DNA from: JBEIFW01 sp046081125
GTDB taxonomy: Bacteria > Actinomycetota > Acidimicrobiia > Acidimicrobiales > Ilumatobacteraceae
Assembly (NCBI GenBank): GCA_046081125.1
Contig: JBJTVH010000054.1
Span: 1 to 64,000 of the forward strand
Reading direction: 5' to 3'
DNA: 64,000 nt
Shown here in pieces: positions 39,200-47,894 of this stretch; the first letter of the stretch is position 1; each line of letters opens with the position of its first letter. Position numbers and translations under genes: made by a program. The notes beneath the pieces were generated by a model that saw only the letters and a program-made list of their open reading frames with translations, was not told the origin of the DNA and did no database searches.

Positions 39200-40477
39200 T
39201 CATGCGCCCGACCCCGCCGGTGGGGACACTCCCGCCTCGGCAAGGATGCGAGCCTTCTGGCGGTTGGTGAACGAGTGCAGGCGCTGCATGTGGGCGAACC
39301 GCACCTGGTCGCGGCCGATGCCGTCGAGCTTGTCGAACCAGTCGTCCTCGCCGAGGATCTCGCCGAGCCGCGGTGAGTTGCGATGCCGCATCTGCGGATC
39401 GACCGTCTTGGGTTCGAGGCTGCGCAGGATCCCCCGGTTGAAATGCCAGTGGAGCGTCACCCGCTCCCCCGGCTCGCGCCGCTCTCCCTGCCAGTGCCAC
39501 AGGCCCTCGGTGAAGAACACCACCGAGCCCTTCGGCATCTCGATCGGGACCCCGCCGTCGACCTGCTCGCCCGATCGGGGCGGCCGGCGCAGGCGGTGCG
39601 TCCCCGGCACCACCCACGTCGGGCCCGACGCCTCCGTCCAGTCCTCGAGCGCCCACACCCCGACGCCGGTCATCGCCCACTCGGGATACGGCTCGGGGAC
39701 GTGCGAGTAGTCCGTGTGCAGCGGGATGAACCCCGGCCCGGGCCCCCGACGGATGGCGCTCAGCGAGCCGATCACCGCACCCCGCCCGAGCGAGGCGTCG
39801 ATGAGCGTCAGCAGCAGCGGATGCTGGGCCAGCAGCTCGAACGGCCGACCGTGGTAGAGCATCCATTGCAGCGAGGTCACGCCGTGCGCAGACAACGCGT
39901 CGACCGTGGCGGCGCGCAACTCGTCGGCGAAGGCCTCGGAGATCGCCCGCTCCAGCACCGTGAAGCCGTGCTGCTCCATCTCGGCGACGTGGCGGGCCAC
40001 GCCCTGGCGGTTGGCGCGATGGTGCAGGTCCGGGTTGTCCACGGTGCGGCGGCCGAGATGGTCGTGCAGCAGTGCAACCACAGTGCCCGCCTCCCGATCG
40101 GCGAACCGCCCGGACACTCGAACCGCGTCCGGGCCGAACAGATGGCGCAGTTCCCGCCAGCCCGCCTCGGCCGCGCCGGGCACGGTCACGCCGACCCGCT
40201 GGGCCCAGGTGAGCGCCGACTGGTAGTCACCCTCGACGAGGACCTCGGCCGTCGGGTCGGGGGTGCGGAACGTTTCGACGGTGACACCGTCGGACCGACA
40301 CGACCAGGACGCGACACCGTCGGGGAAGCCGAGGTGCGCAGGCGCGTCGGTGAACCGCTCGCTCAGCGAGAACGGTGTGGCCGGCCGCCGCTGCGCCACC
40401 TCCCGCTGCAGCCACGCGGTCGCCTCCGCCAGCCAGGCGTCGCTCAGGAACTCGAACTGGTGCGGTAGGGCGTACAT
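39200..40477 (-). CDS. Phytanoyl-CoA dioxygenase (PhyH) family protein with N-terminal extra domain
   Basis: 425 residues. The C-terminal ~260 residues are a 2-oxoglutarate/Fe(II) oxygenase: FTVLERAISEAFADELRAAT opens the domain, GFIPLHTDYSH has the HxD metal pair, GVGVWALEDWTEASGPTWVVPGTHR is the central strand, VVFFTEGLWHWQGERR the distal His and VTLHWHFNRG near the end. The first ~150 residues are a separate domain (EVLVEGDYQSALTWAQRVGV, DAVRVSGRFADREAG) similar in pattern to sterol-carrier-like folds, but not confidently assigned. It is the last gene of a long minus-strand run starting at the glycosyltransferase, 6 bases after the epimerase-like gene. Confidence 0.85.
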   Translation of the reverse strand: MYALPHQFEFLSDAWLAEATAWLQREVAQRRPATPFSLSERFTDAPAHLGFPDGVASWSCRSDGVTVETFRTPDPTAEVLVEGDYQSALTWAQRVGVTVPGAAEAGWRELRHLFGPDAVRVSGRFADREAGTVVALLHDHLGRRTVDNPDLHHRANRQGVARHVAEMEQHGFTVLERAISEAFADELRAATVDALSAHGVTSLQWMLYHGRPFELLAQHPLLLTLIDASLGRGAVIGSLSAIRRGPGPGFIPLHTDYSHVPEPYPEWAMTGVGVWALEDWTEASGPTWVVPGTHRLRRPPRSGEQVDGGVPIEMPKGSVVFFTEGLWHWQGERREPGERVTLHWHFNRGILRSLEPKTVDPQMRHRNSPRLGEILGEDDWFDKLDGIGRDQVRFAHMQRLHSFTNRQKARILAEAGVSPPAGSGA

Positions 40478-40483
40478 CGCGAG

Positions 40484-41557
40484 TCATCCCCTCCGGCCAG
40501 CGACGTGCACCCCGGCCACGGCGATCAGCGACTCCACGCAGTCGCGCATCGAGTCGTCCAACGGGCGGAACGTGATCGGCACTGCGGCCCGGATCCGGTC
40601 GTTGCGCAGCACCACCCCGTCCCAGATGGCACGGAACTCGGACTCCCGGGCCTTCCACCGCTCCGGCGCCTCGTCACGGATCGGACCCGGGTCGTACCCC
40701 AGTTCCGGCAGGACCCGGCCGATGGTCGCGACGAGGTCCTCGTACGAGCGCTTGTCCGTCGACACCGCCAGGTACCGCTCGCCGTTGTGCACCCGGTCGC
40801 TCTCCAGCAACCCGACGTGGCATGCCGCGTCGTCGCGCACGTCGACGGTCATCCACGGCCGGTACGGGCCGGTTCCGTGGAACACCTCCACCTGACCCTC
40901 GAGCATCCGGCCGATCAGGTGCTGCCACGGCCCACCGCCGCGGTGGTGCGCCGACCGGATCGGGCCGATGTTGTCCCCCGGGCACACCGTCACTGCATCC
41001 CAACGTCCGCCGCTCGCCGCCGCAGCATCGCCGAACGCGTGCTGGGCGATCACCTTCCCGATCGAGTACCCCTGGCCACGCTCCGCGCTGCGCTTCGGGT
41101 TCGCTTCGTCGGGGGTGCGGTCCTCGTCGATCACCGGTCGCCGGGCCATCTCGTGGATGTCCACCTCGGACATCACCGCTGCGATGCTCGACGTGACCAC
41201 CACCCGGCGCACGGTGCCGGACCGCTCGACGCTGCCGATCACGTGGTCGCACACGCCCTGCACGTAGGCCGCGTCGTCGTAGGTACTCACGTGCGAGACG
41301 TGGGCAACCCCGTCACAGCTGGCGAACACCGCGTCGTAGCACCCCGGCGTATCGAGGTCGGCGGCGTGCAACGTGAGGCGACCCGAGGCGAACGCCGGCA
41401 TCGCCCGCAAGAACCCGACCTTGCTCTCGTCGGCCACGTCCCGCACGCACGCTCGCACCCGGTAGCCCCGATCGAGCAGCACGTCCACCACCCATCCACC
41501 GACGAACCCCGCCGCTCCCGTCACCGCGACGGTGCCGCCCTTGCCGATCGCTGCCAT
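40484..41557 (-). CDS. NAD(P)-dependent epimerase/reductase (extended SDR)
   Basis: A 357-residue extended SDR. The start at 41557 puts VAVTGAAGFVGGWVVDVLL at residue ~10. ADLDTPGCYDAVFASCDGVAH, VVVTSSIAAVM (Ser), and GYSIGKVIAQHAF with Ser-Ile-Gly-Lys in place of YxxxK (the Tyr is two residues earlier, giving GYSIGK) mark the active site. The pattern LLDRGYRVRACVRD and the C-terminal half resemble dihydroflavonol-reductase or cinnamoyl-type reductases more than sugar epimerases. It is 28 bases after a SnoaL-like gene. Ketone or aldehyde reduction in the PhyH route is a guess. Confidence 0.88.
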   Translation of the reverse strand: MAAIGKGGTVAVTGAAGFVGGWVVDVLLDRGYRVRACVRDVADESKVGFLRAMPAFASGRLTLHAADLDTPGCYDAVFASCDGVAHVSHVSTYDDAAYVQGVCDHVIGSVERSGTVRRVVVTSSIAAVMSEVDIHEMARRPVIDEDRTPDEANPKRSAERGQGYSIGKVIAQHAFGDAAAASGGRWDAVTVCPGDNIGPIRSAHHRGGGPWQHLIGRMLEGQVEVFHGTGPYRPWMTVDVRDDAACHVGLLESDRVHNGERYLAVSTDKRSYEDLVATIGRVLPELGYDPGPIRDEAPERWKARESEFRAIWDGVVLRNDRIRAAVPITFRPLDDSMRDCVESLIAVAGVHVAGRRG

Positions 41558-41585
41558 ACCGCTCCCCTCCGAGCCGTGTCGACGC

Positions 41586-42053
41586 TCAGGCCCCCTCTGC
41601 GTGCAGGCAGCTGTAGTCCTGCACGTAGGCCTCCAGGCGACGGAAGCGCCAGATCCCTTCGTAGCGCTCGTAGGTGTCCCGGTAGAAACCCACGATCCGC
41701 CACCGCCGGTCCGCCGGGTCGGTGTACTGCATGAGCAGGCTCCACCGACCGGTGGCGGTGTCGCCGTCGACATCGATCACGGGGTTGGTGACCATGTGCG
41801 AAGACCGGGCGATGCGACCGCTGGCCCGGATCGCCCCGAAGTGGGCCTTGATCGCCGCGTGCCCCTCGCAGGGCGCGATCCGGGTGTCGTGCCACACCCC
41901 GTCGGGAGCGAACAACGCCGCGACGGCGTCACCGTCGTGGTCGTCGTCGCAACCCGCGCAGTAGGCGGCCTTCAGGCGGCGGATCGCCTCGACGTCCTCC
42001 AACTGACGCAGGCGCGCCAACAGCCCGCCGTCGTCGAACCTGTCCTCCGTCAT
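41586..42053 (-). CDS. SnoaL-like / nuclear transport factor 2-fold protein
   Basis: 155 residues. LEDVEAIRRLKAAYCAGCDDDHDGDAVAALF is the standard opening of SnoaL-like proteins, with VWHDTRIAPCEGHAAIKAHF and SHMVTNPVIDVDGDTATGRWSLLMQY forming the curved sheet, and the C-terminal RWRIVGFYRDTYERYEG. Members include small isomerases, dehydratases and binding proteins, so the reaction is open. The Asp-Asp-Asp and His residues in the cone could be catalytic. It lies between the reductase and the nucleotidyltransferase cluster, 99 bases after the latter, so may belong with the reductase and PhyH genes rather than glycan synthesis. Confidence 0.85.
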   Translation of the reverse strand: MTEDRFDDGGLLARLRQLEDVEAIRRLKAAYCAGCDDDHDGDAVAALFAPDGVWHDTRIAPCEGHAAIKAHFGAIRASGRIARSSHMVTNPVIDVDGDTATGRWSLLMQYTDPADRRWRIVGFYRDTYERYEGIWRFRRLEAYVQDYSCLHAEGA

Positions 42054-42152
42054 CGATCGACCTCCCCGGCGTCGTTCGGACGGACCGTAGCGGCGACGCC
42101 GTACGCGGCGTCGGCCCGCCGACCCGCACCCCCGGCGACCAACTCGGCCGGA

Positions 42153-42929
42153 TCAACCGATCAGCGACAGCCGACCGAGTGCTTTGTCCTTCACCTGTAG
42201 CCCGCAGAACAGCTCGAGGTCCGAGGGGATCCCGAGCCCATACATCCCGGCCGCCTCGGCCCCGACGTCGAACACGCCGAACGTGCCACCCGCAGCCACG
42301 AGGTCGTCGTAGACCGGCGCGACGTAGAACTCGCCGTTCACCCGGCGGTCCTCGGCGATCATCGTCTCGGCGGCGTCGACGAACTGCCGGGCCGTGGCGA
42401 AGTTGTAGATCCCGACGGTCGCGCAGTCCGACACCGGCACCTTCTCGACGATCCCGACGCAACGGCCGGCGTCGTCGAAGCGGACGTAGCTCCACTTGCG
42501 ATCCGTCGCCGTCATCGTCATCACCCAACCGTCGCAACCGCTTGCGTCATGGGCCGCGAGGTAGTCGTCGATCTCGATGTCCACCCATTGGTCACTGTTG
42601 GCGATCATCAGTGGCGCGTCGAGGTCGAGCTCGGCCTTCGCCGTCAGCACGGTGCACGCGGCGCCCTCGGTGACCCCGTCGAGCAGCACCAGTCCGCAGC
42701 CCGGGGCGATGCGAGACAGCAGCGCCGGCAGGTCGAACTCCTCGGCGTGGGCCCGCTGCGCGATGAACACGAACCGGTGCGGACGCAACGGGCGCAGGTT
42801 CGCGACGACGACTTCGATCATCGGGTGGCCGTCGATCTCGATGAGCGGCTTAGGCTTGTCGAATCCGGCATCCGCGAAGCGGCTGCCGCGCCCGGCCATG
42901 GGAACGACGATCTGGAGCGGGCGGGTCAT
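42153..42929 (-). CDS. Sugar nucleotidyltransferase (NTP_transferase fold)
   Basis: A 258-residue nucleotidyltransferase, starting with an ATGA overlap of the cupin stop. QIVVPMAGRGSRFADAGFDKPKPLIEIDG is the nucleotide-binding loop with the PKP motif, and PLMIANSDQWVDIEI holds the metal-binding Asp. The region SYVRFDDAGRCVGIVEKVPVS gives the sugar-binding strand, while YNFATARQFVDAAETM continues the fold. The family activates sugar phosphates with NTP. A divergent paralogue lies two genes upstream (43294-44034). The C-terminus has no acyltransferase or left-handed helix. Substrate unknown; glycan precursor synthesis is inferred from neighbours. Confidence 0.87.
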   Translation of the reverse strand: MTRPLQIVVPMAGRGSRFADAGFDKPKPLIEIDGHPMIEVVVANLRPLRPHRFVFIAQRAHAEEFDLPALLSRIAPGCGLVLLDGVTEGAACTVLTAKAELDLDAPLMIANSDQWVDIEIDDYLAAHDASGCDGWVMTMTATDRKWSYVRFDDAGRCVGIVEKVPVSDCATVGIYNFATARQFVDAAETMIAEDRRVNGEFYVAPVYDDLVAAGGTFGVFDVGAEAAGMYGLGIPSDLELFCGLQVKDKALGRLSLIG

Positions 42930-43297
42930 AGGGGGGAACCTTCCTGGGGTCGGCCGGGGTACTTGTCGCCGGGGACGCTCGGCACCTTCACCACCGCGGT
43001 GACGGTGTCCTCGAACGCCTCGAACGCGGTGGCGGTGCCGGGGGGCAGCACCAAGATGTCGCCGGGAACGAGTTCGCGCCCGCACATCCGGGCCCGGCCC
43101 GACACCAGCACGGTGATCTCGGTGCCGACCTTGTGGTGGTGCTCGGCTTCGACGTCCCCGGCACGGAAGCGCTGCACGGCGACCTCGAAGCCCTCGGCGT
43201 GCAACGCCGTCGGGGTGAACGCCCCGACGAACCAGCCGCGCACCATGTCGTCGAGCCGATGGTGGGCGACCTCGGGGGTCGTGGTCGACGAGGTCAT
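42926..43297 (-). CDS. Cupin-domain protein
   Basis: A 123-residue single cupin, coupled by 4-base overlaps at both ends to the two nucleotidyltransferases. VQRFRAGDVEAEHHHKVGTEITVLVSGRARM is cupin motif 1 with the His cluster and Glu, and PGDILVLPPGTATAFEAFED motif 2, in which the usual His is replaced by Thr or Ala, so one metal ligand is missing. Small cupins in glycan operons can be sugar isomerases or binding proteins. Its position between two nucleotidyltransferases suggests a role in handling the same sugar intermediate. Confidence 0.82.
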   Translation of the reverse strand: MTSSTTTPEVAHHRLDDMVRGWFVGAFTPTALHAEGFEVAVQRFRAGDVEAEHHHKVGTEITVLVSGRARMCGRELVPGDILVLPPGTATAFEAFEDTVTAVVKVPSVPGDKYPGRPQEGSPL

Positions 43298-44034
43298 GCC
43301 GCCTCCTGGTCGAGGGCGAGACGGGCTTCGAAGGCACCGACCGCCTGGGGGTCGTGGAAGGAGAAATACTGTGCCCGCTCGATGCGATGGATGCCGACGC
43401 AGCGGCCGGCGAGCACCATCTCGTTGAGCGTCGGGCACACGAAGAACTGGCCGTTCACCTGGGCGTCTTTGAGGATCATCTGCTTCGCCGACTCGACGAA
43501 GTCGCGGCCCCGGGCGAACCAGTAGCACCCGGCGGTTGCGAGGCGGCTGATCGGTCGCTTCTCGCTCGCTTCGATCACGATCCCGGCGTCGTCGGTGCGC
43601 ACGTACGACCAGCGGGGGTGCACGCCTTCGAACACCACCACCCCGCCGTCGAGCCCGGCGGTGGCGAAGCCGTCGACGACGGCTGCGAGATCGACGTCGA
43701 TCACCTGGTCGCCGTTGCACACCAGCAGCGGCTCGTCGTCGAGCAGATGATCGACCGCCGTGAGCGCAGTGCACGCTGCACCGGACGTGTCCCCCACCTC
43801 CACCACCGCTGCGGTCGGTTCGATGAGGCGCACCACGCGGCTCGTGTGGAACCGGACGTTCTCGTCGCGCCGGACGGCGACGACGAGCCGATGGTGGGTG
43901 GCCAACGGGCCGAGCCCGTGGATCACGTGCTCGAGCAAGGGCGCCCCGGCGACCTCAACGAGGTTCTTCGGGAAGTAGTACCCGGCGTCGGCGAACGCGT
44001 CGCTCCCGCCGGCGGCCAGCAGCAGGGTCCTCAT
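43294..44034 (-). CDS. Sugar nucleotidyltransferase-like protein, altered signature loop
   Basis: 246 residues, coupled at both ends (ATGA with the HAD upstream and with the cupin downstream). The N-terminus MRTLLLAAGGSDAFADAGYYFPKNLVEV replaces the usual GxGTR.xPK loop by GGSDAFADAG, keeping Pro-Lys. LLVCNGDQVIDVDL carries the metal Asp, WSYVRTDDAGIVIEASEKRP the sugar-binding strand, and CYWFARGRDFVESAKQMI a paralogous C-terminus shared with the 42153-42929 protein. The two genes look like an old duplication. The altered loop means that either the nucleotide or the mechanism may differ. Confidence 0.82.
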   Translation of the reverse strand: MRTLLLAAGGSDAFADAGYYFPKNLVEVAGAPLLEHVIHGLGPLATHHRLVVAVRRDENVRFHTSRVVRLIEPTAAVVEVGDTSGAACTALTAVDHLLDDEPLLVCNGDQVIDVDLAAVVDGFATAGLDGGVVVFEGVHPRWSYVRTDDAGIVIEASEKRPISRLATAGCYWFARGRDFVESAKQMILKDAQVNGQFFVCPTLNEMVLAGRCVGIHRIERAQYFSFHDPQAVGAFEARLALDQEAA

Positions 44035-44660
44035 GCGCGGACCCCGTCGAGCAGGTCGAGCTCCACTCGGATCCGGTCGTAGGTGACGTCGGCCGGTTCG
44101 CTCACGACGAACACGTGGGCGCCGGCGTCGGTGGCGGCTCGGATCCCGTTCTCGTTGTCCTCGACCACGAGCACCTCGTGCGGCGCGACGCCGAGCCGCT
44201 CGAAGGTGAAGAGGTAGATGTCGGGCGCCGGCTTGCCCCGGGCGACGTGCTCGTTGCTGGTCGTGAACTCGAGATAGCGAGACAGCCCGGCCCGTTCCAT
44301 CATCACGTCGACCGTGCGCTGCACCGAGTTCGACGCGACCGCGAGCCGGTAGCCCTGGGCGTGCAGGCGGGACAGGGCGAACTCGTGCTGGAACCGCGGT
44401 TTGCAGCGGGCATGGACGATCTCCATCGTGTACGCCTGCTTCAGTTCGTTGAGGAATCCGTGCAGTGAGCGCGGCAGGCCCCGTTCACGCGAGAGCATCT
44501 CGAGCTTCTGGCGGGTGGGCAGCCCGTCGTAGGTGACCAGGTGGTCGAACCGGCTAATGGCGAAACCGAAGTGCCCCAACGCCCGGTTGAGCGCCTCGTA
44601 GTGCCAGTCGCGGGCGTCGATGAGGACCCCGTCCATGTCGAACACCACGGCCCGGATCAT
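44031..44660 (-). CDS. HAD-family phosphatase (beta-phosphoglucomutase-like)
   Basis: A 209-residue HAD protein with complete motifs: VVFDMDGVLIDARDWHYEALN (both motif I Asp), VASNS (motif II), ARGKPAPDIYLFTFERLG (Lys) and VVEDNENGIRAATDAGA (motif IV). The cap (GLPTRQKLEMLSRERGLP) matches the phosphoglycolate/beta-phosphoglucomutase group. It overlaps by 4 bases with both neighbours (ATGA), in a unit with a GDPD-like protein and the nucleotidyltransferases. It may dephosphorylate or isomerise a sugar phosphate for the pathway. Confidence 0.92.
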   Translation of the reverse strand: MIRAVVFDMDGVLIDARDWHYEALNRALGHFGFAISRFDHLVTYDGLPTRQKLEMLSRERGLPRSLHGFLNELKQAYTMEIVHARCKPRFQHEFALSRLHAQGYRLAVASNSVQRTVDVMMERAGLSRYLEFTTSNEHVARGKPAPDIYLFTFERLGVAPHEVLVVEDNENGIRAATDAGAHVFVVSEPADVTYDRIRVELDLLDGVRA

Positions 44661-45298
44661 GCGGCCACCCCGGCGACGGCGGGGCCGAACCAAGCGGCGG
44701 CCTCGGCCGGATGGTCGGTGCACAACGCCACCCCTGCCAGCAGGTGCACGCCTCCGGCCAAGAGGCGGTCCCACACCGGGCGGTGGTCACGGCCGTGCAG
44801 TTCCGGCGACACCACGGCAACGCGCTTGCCGGCGGCCACGTGCCGTTCGATCACGTCGGCGCTCCACCAGTCCGAGCCGAACGCGTCGAGCCAGACCCCG
44901 GAGGACTCGGCGTAGAGCACCGGATCAGGCTCCACGTCACTGTGGCGGGTGAACGTGGCGACCCCGGCCCGCAGCCAGTGCAACTGGTCGGGGACCGACA
45001 TGTCGAACACGAACACGTCGGCCGGGTCGGTCCCCGCAAGCGCCGGCACCACGAGCGGGACGAGCCCGTCCGCTTTGACGTTCAACGCAAGCGGGGTGCC
45101 GGGCCGGTGGGCGGCGAGCAAATCCTCGATCGTCCAACACGCACCCGCCGGCGGGTCGTGGCTGACGACGCAACGGCCGCCCTGATCGCGCAGGTCGGTT
45201 TCGATCCCCCACCCGTTGGACCAGGCGGCGGCACAGGCCCCGGAGGTGTTCTGCTCGGCGCGGGCGACCCACACCCCCCGATGGCAGAGCAGTTCCAT
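44657..45298 (-). CDS. Glycerophosphodiester phosphodiesterase-like (GDPD) protein
   Basis: A 213-residue short GDPD-fold protein. LLCHRGVWVARAEQN has the first catalytic His, IETDLRDQGGRCVVSHDPP the Glu-x-Asp pair and the second His, and LALNVKADGLVPLVVP the Lys after it. VFDMSVPDQLHWL follows. The active-site set is complete despite the short length. The family cleaves glycerophosphodiesters, or phosphodiester-linked decorations on sugars. It sits between the glycosyltransferase (stop 6 bases before its ATG) and the HAD gene (4-base overlap), so it probably trims or builds phosphodiester-bearing glycan parts. Confidence 0.85.
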   Translation of the reverse strand: MELLCHRGVWVARAEQNTSGACAAAWSNGWGIETDLRDQGGRCVVSHDPPAGACWTIEDLLAAHRPGTPLALNVKADGLVPLVVPALAGTDPADVFVFDMSVPDQLHWLRAGVATFTRHSDVEPDPVLYAESSGVWLDAFGSDWWSADVIERHVAAGKRVAVVSPELHGRDHRPVWDRLLAGGVHLLAGVALCTDHPAEAAAWFGPAVAGVAA

Positions 45299-45304
45299 GC
45301 GTTC

Positions 45305-46942
45305 CTATCGGAAACCCAGCGGCGTCCTTGAGGATCGTCCGACGGCTTGTGCCGCCGCGTCCCGCAGCGCGCCGGCCTGTTCGGCAGCGCCGAACCGGTC
45401 GAGCAGAACGGCGAGGGCCAGCATCCGGGCCGGGGTGGTCGCCGCGCCGATCACGGCCCCGGGCAGGGCGCGGGGAGCGAGCTCGTCCACGAGGAGCAGC
45501 ATCGACTCGAGCTCGCCCTCGGCGACGAGGCCTGCCGATGCGGCCAGCAGCTCGGCGATGTCCGGATCGTCGCCGAAGACCTCGAGCGCGATCGCGACCG
45601 ACCGCAACCGGGTCAGCGGATCGAGGCTCACGCTGCGAGCCCGAGCGAGCAGCGGGCAGTGCCGGCCGAAGCCTTCCTGGCGCAGGCGGGCCGCCCACCG
45701 CAGGGCGTCGGTCTCCGGGAACATCGGGGCGACCTCGGCGAGCCGAGCGGCGAGCGCCTCGTCGAGCCCGTCCCGCCCGACGAGCGCGTCGAACATCGCC
45801 GCCCAGTCGGTCGGCTCCTCGACGGGCGCCTTGCACAAGATCCGGGCCGCGAGCGCACGATCGTCGTCCGAGAGCCGTTCGAGCAGCGCTGCCGGTTCCC
45901 GCCGCAACCGGCTCCACCCGCTCACGATGATGCCGATCAATCGCTCGTGCAGCGGTCCGGGCTTCCGGGTCGCAGGGTCGAGCGACGAGGACAGCTGGAG
46001 CGCCCGGCCGACCTCGAACTCGAGTTCGTCGAGGTGGTGCAACGCGATCCCGCGCCAGGTGCGCACCTGCACGGGATCGAGCCGGTACCCGTCGTCGTCG
46101 ACGAGCGGGACGGTCCCGAGGTCGTCGAACAAACGGACGGCGGAACCGGGCCGGCCGACCGCAGTCTCGATCTGGGCCAACCACGCGTGCGCCGGACCGG
46201 TGGTCTCCGATGCCTCGTACCAGCGCAAGGCCCCGAGCCGGGCCTCGCGCGGCCGTCCGGCGGCGAGCCCTGCGGCCACCAGCGCACGCCCGAGACGCCG
46301 ATCGGTCTCGCCGTGCGGAGCGGGCGCATCGATGCCGGACAGCCGGACGACGGCTGCGTCGAACTCCCCTGCGGCGGCCAACAGCACGGCGACCTCGCTG
46401 CGGACCTGCGGGGTCGGGAACGCGCGCTCGACCCGGGCGGCCGACCGCAGCAACCAGTGCATCGTCGGGCCGTACGGATCCGCGCCGACCGGGACACCCG
46501 ACAGGCGAACCGCCGTCGTGACCGACGCCGGGCCGCCATCGCAGCGCGGCAGGACGAGACCCCCGAACACCGCAGCGCTGCGACGAACGAGCCGTTCGGC
46601 CGGCAGCAGCGGGCAGGCCGGCAGCAACCCGACGGGCTGCTCGACCCGCCACGCGTCGACCGGCGCCTGGCAGGCCGCTCGCAGCGCCACGGTGTCGAGC
46701 TCCACCCGCTCGCCGGCATGGACGAGCAAGACCCAGTCGGTCGACGCCGCAGCCACGATCTCGCCGAGCGCGCTCGGCCAGTTCGCAGCATTCCCGAACG
46801 CCACGAGCCCCGGTGTTCCACCGGCGTCCTCGACGGCGCCCACCTGGACCGGCAACCCGTGCGACCGCACCGAGGCAAGGGTCTGCTCGAGTGCCGTCGG
46901 TTCGTCGGTGCCGACGATGCAAACCGTCAAGAACTGCTCCAC
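45305..46942 (-). CDS. Glycosyltransferase family 2-like protein with long C-terminal region
   Basis: 545 residues from a GTG at 46942. The open frame continues upstream to 47887, but that part is antisense to the WavE-like gene. The first ~110 residues look like a GT-A domain: FLTVCIVGTDEPTALEQTLASVRS, VAFGNAANWPSALGEIVAAA, WVLLVHAGERVEL. The usual DxD is replaced by HAGE, so metal-dependent transfer may be lost. The remaining ~400 residues are helical and Leu/Ala/Arg-rich, with repeated ALRW- and LDEL-type phrases reminiscent of TPR-like folds. It is first of a coupled operon with GDPD, HAD, nucleotidyltransferase and cupin genes. Confidence 0.7.
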   Translation of the reverse strand: MEQFLTVCIVGTDEPTALEQTLASVRSHGLPVQVGAVEDAGGTPGLVAFGNAANWPSALGEIVAAASTDWVLLVHAGERVELDTVALRAACQAPVDAWRVEQPVGLLPACPLLPAERLVRRSAAVFGGLVLPRCDGGPASVTTAVRLSGVPVGADPYGPTMHWLLRSAARVERAFPTPQVRSEVAVLLAAAGEFDAAVVRLSGIDAPAPHGETDRRLGRALVAAGLAAGRPREARLGALRWYEASETTGPAHAWLAQIETAVGRPGSAVRLFDDLGTVPLVDDDGYRLDPVQVRTWRGIALHHLDELEFEVGRALQLSSSLDPATRKPGPLHERLIGIIVSGWSRLRREPAALLERLSDDDRALAARILCKAPVEEPTDWAAMFDALVGRDGLDEALAARLAEVAPMFPETDALRWAARLRQEGFGRHCPLLARARSVSLDPLTRLRSVAIALEVFGDDPDIAELLAASAGLVAEGELESMLLLVDELAPRALPGAVIGAATTPARMLALAVLLDRFGAAEQAGALRDAAAQAVGRSSRTPLGFR

Positions 46943-46954
46943 CGGGCCGACGGT

Positions 46955-47872
46955 ATGGGTGACCGCCTGGAGGCTGCGTTGAAGAACTCCCCGACTGCAC
47001 CCGCCGATTTCTCCGTCGTCGTGCAGGGTCCCGCCAACGACCTGCTCACCGCCACGGTCGCGTCGATCCGGCGCGTCCTGCCCGGCGCACAGCTCATCGT
47101 GTCGACCTGGAAGGGCGCCGAGGTCGCCGGGCTCGATGCCGACGAGGTGGTGCTCAACGACGACCCCGGGTCGGCCAACTACCGGTCCTGGGACGGGTCC
47201 GACAGCGGAAAGCCGTTCAACACCAACCGCATGATCACCTCCACGCGCAACGGCCTGACGCACGCCGAACGCCCCTGGGCGATCAAGTTGCGGAACGACA
47301 CGCCGTTGCACCACGACGGGTTCGTCGAATGGATCGGCGTCCACGCCGAACGGCACCCGGACCTGCGGGTGTTCGACGACCGACTGCTCACGGCCTCGAT
47401 CGCCACCCGCCCGTCCTCGACGATGGCCGGGTACCTGTTCCACCCGTCCGATTGCGTCCACATCGGACGCACGTCGGACGTGCGCCGGTTGTGGAACACA
47501 CCGCTCATCGATGAAGCGACCAACGCCGCCTGGCTCCGGGGACGGCCGAAACCGGACCCGGACCTCATCCCTGGCAACTGGGCCCGCTACTTCAACGAGC
47601 AAATCGTGTGGCTGTCGTGCCTGCGGCGTCACGGGTTCGACATCGACTACGAACAGGCCGGCGCTCACCGGGACGACCAGGCCCACCAGTCCGATCTCTC
47701 GATCGCCAACAATTTCGTCGTCCTCGAACCGTGGCAACTCGGCGTCGGCTTCCCCAAGTTCACGGCGATCACCCGGCAGGTGTCGCTGTGGCAGTACCTG
47801 TGGTTCGACGAGTGGCGCCGGCTCTACGAGCGGCATTGCGTGGCCGTGCCCGCCGGCACGGCCACGCAGTGA
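46955..47872 (+). CDS. WavE-like lipopolysaccharide/glycan synthesis protein
   Basis: 305 residues from an ATG at 46955, only 12 bases from the divergent glycosyltransferase start. The sequence ADFSVVVQGPANDLLTATVASIRRVLPGAQLIVSTW is the WavE family opening; VLNDDPGSANY, NTNRMITSTRNGLTHAERPWAIKLRNDTPL and FDDRLLTASIATRPSS follow. WavE was named for Vibrio LPS core synthesis and is a predicted glycosyltransferase. There is no signal peptide. Its location supports a cell-surface glycan role for the whole region. Its 3' end is 22 bases from the convergent PEP-utilising-type gene. Confidence 0.88.
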   Translation: MGDRLEAALKNSPTAPADFSVVVQGPANDLLTATVASIRRVLPGAQLIVSTWKGAEVAGLDADEVVLNDDPGSANYRSWDGSDSGKPFNTNRMITSTRNGLTHAERPWAIKLRNDTPLHHDGFVEWIGVHAERHPDLRVFDDRLLTASIATRPSSTMAGYLFHPSDCVHIGRTSDVRRLWNTPLIDEATNAAWLRGRPKPDPDLIPGNWARYFNEQIVWLSCLRRHGFDIDYEQAGAHRDDQAHQSDLSIANNFVVLEPWQLGVGFPKFTAITRQVSLWQYLWFDEWRRLYERHCVAVPAGTATQ

Positions 47873-47894
47873 TCCGCAGCGGCACACTCCGCCA

